Positions 58,559-64,000 of a stretch of 64,000 nucleotides of DNA are shown here, one piece after another. Origin of the DNA: Papilionanthe hookeriana x Papilionanthe teres (Eukaryota > Streptophyta > Magnoliopsida > Asparagales > Orchidaceae); assembly GCA_022702705.1 (NCBI GenBank), contig CM040422.1, positions 36,045,270 to 36,109,269 on the forward strand, read 5' to 3'. Under the pieces are notes generated by a model. It saw nothing but the letters and a program-made list of their open reading frames with translations, was not told where the DNA came from and made no database searches. The position numbers and the translations under genes were made by a program. How positions within the stretch are numbered: position 1 is the first letter of the stretch; each line of letters begins with the position of its first letter.

Positions 58559-60130
58559 AGATGATGATGATGAGAATGAAGAATAGGATAGTTGTGCTGA
58601 CTTTGTGATGTTGTTATGTGATTTTCTTATGTTTTGTGATGTTTTTATTTGATGTTCACATATTTGATGTGTTCATTAAACTTTTATGTAATGTATTTCG
58701 GGTATGAACTCTGAAATTATGTAGAGCATAATTGGACTTTTTCTTTTATGCACATTCAGGTGTTTATATGAAATATTGATGTTTTATGTTGTATGTTTAT
58801 GATATGTTTATGGAAGTAAATATTTTAAATGTGTATCTTGTGTTTGAGTTTTTAGTAGTGTATAATTTAATTCCAAAACTGTTAGAAAAATTTAGAGCAC
58901 TATTAGAAACCCCAATTTAAATTGTATATTTAAACTTTTCAAAATCTGCTACCATATATTATCTAATGTTGTTGTGATTTTAGTCATGTTAAAGTTGGTG
59001 TGTATTTGCTTTGAAAACCTCCACTACTGCAGAAGTCTTTTGAAATTTTTATTTTATGAAAATACTAAAAAACTTAATTTGATTTCTTTTTATTCCTTGT
59101 TTTCAAATTGTTATACTTGCATATTTATGTTATAAAAATTTTTGCTAGCATGATATTTTAGTTTTTTAATTCTTACCCATGTATCATTTTTTATGCTTAA
59201 ATGATTAATCATAATTAAAAATTTAAAGTTTGGGGGGAATATTTTAAAAAAATTTCAAAAACTAAAATTATATTCGTTCTCAAGAATACTTATAATGAAG
59301 TTTAATTTTTAATTGAAAACAATTATATATATGAAGTTATATTTGGGGAACAAAATTTTGAATACAAAAATGAGTAAGAGAATTTAGTTAAAATTCATAG
59401 TAATGATAAAAAATTTAAAGTTAAAATTTTCTTAGTAAGGAAATGTTATTATAATTAAACTATCTTTAGTAAGAAATGTTGTATTTTTGGAAAAATAGAA
59501 GATTTGACTTTTATTTTCCAAAACTTAAATTTCCTTTTTTGAAAAATAATTTTCAACATTATTATTAAGACTTTTAAGAGAAAGATATATAAAAGAACTT
59601 TATATTAAATGGAAGGGTGGAATTCAAAATCATTAAAGGCCTATCCAAATATAGTAATCATTGTCTTATAAAAGAAAATAAAGAAATGAAAAGTAAGAAA
59701 AAAATAAAAAGAAAAAGGAAAGAGAAAGAATAAGAAAAAGGGCCTAATCAAAAATTGGTTCCATACCTAAAGTTTAAAATATAAGTTTTTCGAAAATCTA
59801 AAGCATAAGAATATAATATAGTGTGTAAAATTATTTTCAAATAAAAATTTTTAAGTGAGGAAAATAAAATGTTTAAATCCTATATTTTGAAAAATCTACA
59901 AATATTTTTGAATTAGATAGAAACTTTATTTTGATTATCATTTACTTAAGAACTTTCTAAACTTTAACTTGGTCTTATTTAATAAAATTTTTTCTAAATT
60001 GGACTATTTCATTTCAAGAACAAAATTTTGAAACCTTTCTTAGAAACACATTTACATAATTTTAATGCTTGATTTTTATATTATTTTAGTGTCACTTAAG
60101 GACAAGTAACATTTTAAGTTTGGGGGATTT
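58559..60130 (+). other. Athila 3' noncoding region and polypurine tract
   Basis: Collinear with 46190-47797. A purine-rich tract is at 59680-59745. The PPT AGTTTGGGGGATTT ends at 60130, next to the LTR start. A second AGTTTGGGGGGAA word at 59226 resembles the PPT. No gene is seen. Confidence 0.75.
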
Positions 60131-61830
60131 TGATACACCAAAAATATATAGTATTTTTATGTACATTTTTATACCTAATTTTGATGATATTGTACTTTAA
60201 TGGAAGTTATTTTTATTTTTTTCTTACATGTGTGATTAAAATGGCTGGTTATGATAACACGAAGCAAAAGAGGATCAAATTTGAAGCAAAAATAGACTAT
60301 GTGAAAATTTGACATGTGGCAACTAAGCGCCGCATGGTAAGCGCATTGGCACAACAGTTTAAAAATACCAATTAAATCAAATTTGGTGTCATTTCCAAGA
60401 GGTGTTTGAAGCAACTTTTGGTGGTAACTCCCTTAACTTACTTTGGGTGGCAGATTTGAATGAAGAGATGTATTCTTTGAATCTAGACATATTTTTAAGA
60501 GACACTAAAGCACCTTTTGAAGAATTATAAGAATAAAGTCTTATAATCAAAAGAAAGACCTTCTAGGCCCTTCTTAGTCTTTTGAGAGTCTTCTTTTTAC
60601 TATTTAGAGTTAGTTAGTTAAGTCTTTTTAGTATAAGAGAGTTTTAATGGTGAAAGGGGTTGGTGTGAAGCCTTCTTCTCACCAAATTTCTTTTATCCAT
60701 TTATCTAGTTTGTATTGGAGTCTAAAGTCAGAGTTAGAGTTAACAGAGTTGGGCACCAACCGTTGTAGAGTCTTTTAGTGCAAAGAAAAATTTTAGAGGA
60801 ACTCCCAAGATCTTGTGGAGAGGATTTTTAGATAAGTATTTATCTTTGTTTTTTCATTTGGTGTTTTCACTATGATTTCTACTTTCACATCAAGTTGTGT
60901 TTGTGTTTTCTCCATGAGTTCTGAGTAGTTTTCTTTATCTTTTCCCTTTTAAATGATGAAATAATTAAATTATGGAAGGAAGTTGTTTGAATTATATATG
61001 TTTAATGTCGGGAGAAGTTGTGATGATTTATTTCCTTGCACTTAATTTACTTCTTGATTTGGCCAATTAAGATGTTAAAATTTGTTGTGAGATTATATAA
61101 GAACTAATGTGGTATTCTCTCAATCAACAATTATAAAGAATCACATGCAGTTGTATGGATGAGAATTATAGTCCATAAAATTGAATGCAAATAAATATGG
61201 AGATATGTTTTTAATAGGGAGAAAATTTAGAGGACTTTAGCGTGATGGGCTAAGGTCCCCTAATTTGGTTTGAGGTGAAAAATTTTGTTATGAGATGATA
61301 GCTCTAGGTGGAGGGAAAAGAGGGAAATCTAGAGTGAGAGTTGCTATCTTCCCTGCCTAACCTATGTATAAAATTTCAAAGCTTCAAATTAACCTTTGTT
61401 CTTTATAGAACCAATAAAGGGTAAAGAATATAATTTCTCCTATTTGGCAACACACATTTTGATATTCCCACAACGAAATTTGATAATTATTACTGATTCA
61501 TGAAAGAGGAAAAATATATTTTATTCTCATTGCATTCTTATCATTTTTAGAGTCTTGTTAATTTTAATTTCTTGCTTTACTTTTCTTAAAAGAAATCTTC
61601 AAAAATAATTTTCAAACTTTCTATTTTAAAACATACTTGACAAAATCAATTTGAAAAGTAAAAAGTTATTTTTCTTATTTCTTTAAAGTTTTAGACATTT
61701 CCTTGTGGGTTCGATATCTCGGGGCTTAATAAAAATGTCCTATATTACTTGATGAACGATACATATAATTGCGTAAAATCTCATTTTGTAAAACAATTAA
61801 AATAAATATATCTTATGTGCTTCAGAATCA
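60131..61830 (+). repeat. Athila LTR, copy B, 1.7 kb
   Basis: Starts TGATACACCA after the PPT and ends CAGAATCA before a PBS-like sequence. The last part (CCTTGTGGGTTCGATATCTC near 61702) resembles the usual 3' end of Athila LTRs. The 60315-60350 block has AAGCGCCGCATGGTAAGCGC. Confidence 0.82.
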
Positions 61831-61836
61831 AGTTTT

Positions 61837-61854
61837 TGGTGTTCTTGCAAAGAA
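61837..61854 (+). promoter_or_regulatory. Decayed Athila primer binding site
   Basis: TGGTGTTCTTGCAAAGAA agrees at about 10 of 18 bases with the TGGCGCCGTTGCCGGGGA PBS (tRNA-Asp type) of Athila. Most mismatches are C-to-T or G-to-A, as expected from methylation decay. It lies right after the LTR, where a 5' LTR would have it. Confidence 0.55.
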
Positions 61855-61914
61855 AGAGATATTATCATTGAAAAAATATATAAAGTGAAAAACATAAGCA
61901 TGAATATTTGGCGA

Positions 61915-63630
61915 TCACCCATCTTGCTAATCTTACAGAAAGTGTCAGTCGTGTCATTATATAAGAGTTACCTTGTGAGAAAGCATACAATGCCTTAGTT
62001 TTTTAACAGTAAAAATTAAGGCTAAGCAATGTTTTTCAATTGCAGGGTATTTTATTTATGTTGGAACCAAACAGTGGCTCAAATAATATAATGCATTTTC
62101 TTTTCCCTCGTCATTTTCTTGCACTAGTAATGTTTCAAGGGAATTATCCAATGCCCTGGTGTAAATGATTAGAGGTATTTCTAACAAAGGGGTTGCTAAG
62201 ATAGAAGGTGTTGTCAAGTATTGTTTAATATTTTCAAAGGCGTGTTGGTATTTTTCATCGCACACAAATTTGGTATCTTTTCTGGTTCGGGCAGTGAGAG
62301 GCTGGCACCTACCTGAAAAATTGAAAATAAAGTATCGTATATATGCTAATTTTCTTGAAATGATCTCAATTGAGTTAGATTCTTCGGAGGAGGCATATTT
62401 AGGATGTCTTTAATTTTGAGGGGATCAATTTCAATCCCACGATGTCAAACAACAAATCCTAAAAATTTCTCTGAAGTAACACAAAAAGCACATTTTAAGG
62501 GAATCATTTTAAAATTATATTGAAGTAATCGTTCGAAGACAATTCTCAAATCGTACACATGATCATGTTTTTGTTTATTATTGACAACAAAATCGTCCAC
62601 ATAACATTTGACTTGATTGTGTATTAGTTCATCATAAATTCATGTCATGGATCTTTGATAAGTTGCACCAACATTTTTCAGTCCAAAGGGCATATCTTTG
62701 TAGCAGTGTATCCTTATGGGTGTCCTGAAGGTTGTATTTGCTTCATCTTCCGAAAACATTTTTATTTGATTATACTCCGATGATGCATCCATAAAGAAAA
62801 ATATTACGTGTTTGGATGATATATAAACCATTAATTTTTTGATTGGTAAAAGAAATTCATCTTTCGGACATGCTTTCTTCAAATCCTTGAAGTTTATACA
62901 GACCCATATTTGACCATTTTCCTTTCTAACCAGCACCTCATTGGCCAGCTATGTCGGGTAATTTTCTTCTTGTATGAAACTAGCCTCAATTAATTTCTTA
63001 ACTTTGGCAATGAATTGTTGTTCTATATCGACACACATCTTTTTTGGGCTTGTTTAACAATGATTGTGATTTAATTTATCCCAAGTTTCTGGAATGCAAC
63101 TTTTGGAGCTAACCCAGGCATTTCGTCACAAGTCCAGGAAAAGCTGTCCTTTTATTCTGTCAACAGTTGAATTATTTCTTTTGCTTATATGTCATTAAGA
63201 AATGAACCAATGATTTCTGGTTTTCATCCATTTCTAAATTTATTTCTCTTAATTCATCAACTATTGATTTAATTTTCTCTTCCAATTTTGGAGGAGCATC
63301 TTCAATTGGGAGATCAGATGAAAGTTCAGAGTTATATTCTTCACTGATGACTAGGCAAAATTACGTATCATCTAATGGTTCCAGAGCACCGAATCCAATA
63401 CATTTCTTACAGTTAGGGACTCTGTTGTTATCCCACATTTGTTCAATAAAATGTGGTTGCTTTAAAGACCATTGTCTGAGCATTAATCTATTTTGAATAA
63501 ATTTTTGTGCCCAAGGAGAATACAATTAAAAAAGGATTTTCATTGATTTTAGAAGATTTTCATCCTCTAAGTTTACATCAGTTTCAGTACTAGAAGAAGT
63601 AGAGCTAAGTCTAAACTTAATTCATTTTTT
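61915..63630 (-). pseudogene. Degraded Tat pol fragment (pre-RT, RT, RNase H)
   Basis: On the minus strand 63600-62940 is the pre-RT linker, 62936-62640 is RT (RKENGQIWVCINFKDLKKA, MDASSEYNQIKM, MPFGLKNVGATYQ), near 62600 a YVDD-like region, and 62265-62056 the RNase H start (LATPLLEIPLIIYT, NALYYLSHCL). Gaps and stops are frequent. It is more diverged than the other Tat copies. Both ends are abrupt. Confidence 0.85.
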
Positions 63631-63639
63631 TTGTCCCTA

Positions 63640-64000
63640 TAGGTCAACTTTTGACCAAAATGTCAACTTTGGTCAAAATTGTCAATCCTTGACCCAATCA
63701 CCAACCCATTGACCCAATAGGTCAACACTTGACCAAAAAGTCAGTTTTGGTCAACATAGTCAAGTTTTGACACAATGACCACCTCATTGACCCAATAGGT
63801 CAACTTTTGACCAAAAAGTCAACTTTGGTCAAAATCGTCAATTTCTGACCCAATGACCACCCGAATGACCCAATAGGTCAACTTTTGATAAAAAATTCAA
63901 TTTTGGTCAAAATCATTACTATTTGACATAATGACCAATTATTGACTCAATAAGTTAATCTCTGACAAAAAAGTCAACTTTGGCCAAAATGGTCAATCCT
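63640..64000. repeat. 78 bp GGTCAA/TTGACC array, inverted relative to 53055-54130
   Basis: AGGTCAAC words at 63641, 63719, 63797 and 63875 give an exact 78 bp period. The plus strand here matches the minus strand of the array at 53055-54130. It runs off the window end. Confidence 0.9.

Larger units (their letters stand above)
54331..61830 (+). mobile_element. Athila element, copy B (pol end, post-pol ORFs, PPT and LTR)
   Basis: Plus-strand Athila sequence: RNase H end, integrase, a coiled-coil/hydrophobic ORF, the Athila post-pol ORF, 3' noncoding region, PPT and LTR, followed by a decayed PBS. Gag, protease and RT are missing; the Tat LTR fragment ending at 54330 takes their place. Confidence 0.85.

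Overview
This window is gene-poor plant nuclear DNA made almost entirely of nested Ty3/Gypsy LTR retrotransposons of the Tat (Ogre-like) and Athila lineages. No intact cellular gene, rRNA or tRNA was found. The polyprotein signatures (Tat gag and protease, dual RNase H, Athila integrase and Athila post-pol ORF), the AT-rich long LTRs and a hAT-type MITE point to a seed plant, probably a flowering plant with a repeat-rich genome. The species cannot be told from the sequence.

Layout. (1) Positions 1-1243 and 29069-33326 are two halves of one Tat LTR, split by (2) a complete Tat element on the minus strand at 1244-29068. That element is about 27.8 kb, with 7.56 and 7.71 kb LTRs and a shared CATGCT target duplication. 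(3) The split LTR ends exactly at 33326 inside the reverse transcriptase of an older, more diverged Tat element (33327-46178). Only the 5' half of that element (ORF1, gag, protease, start of RT) and its 6.9 kb 5' LTR are in the window. (4) The old element abuts the 3' end of an Athila element (46179-48800). (5) Next comes a truncated Tat-type LTR (48801-54330) carrying three different ~80 bp tandem arrays. (6) A decayed plus-strand Athila element follows (pol, two post-pol ORFs, PPT, LTR, PBS; 54331-61854). (7) A degraded minus-strand Tat pol fragment (61915-63630) and an inverted copy of one of the 78 bp arrays reach the window end.

The 27.8 kb element, read on the minus strand, is: 5' LTR, PBS, leader, ORF1, gag, protease, RT, RNase H, archaeal-type RNase H, integrase, extra 3' ORF, 83 bp tandem array, polypurine region, 3' LTR. 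It carries many frameshifts and stops, plus an E-to-K change at the third integrase catalytic residue, so this copy is not autonomous.

The two most notable observations are in this element. First, the extra 3' ORF contains a recognisable AlkB-family 2-oxoglutarate/Fe(II) oxygenase domain, closest by eye to plant ALKBH9-type RNA m6A demethylases. Second, a 17-nt segment of the 5' leader is perfectly complementary to the sequence just upstream of the 3' LTR, in the manner of RNA-cyclisation sequences. A terminal LTR hairpin with a compensatory base change and a stop codon shared between ORF1 and gag of two diverged copies are also worth checking.
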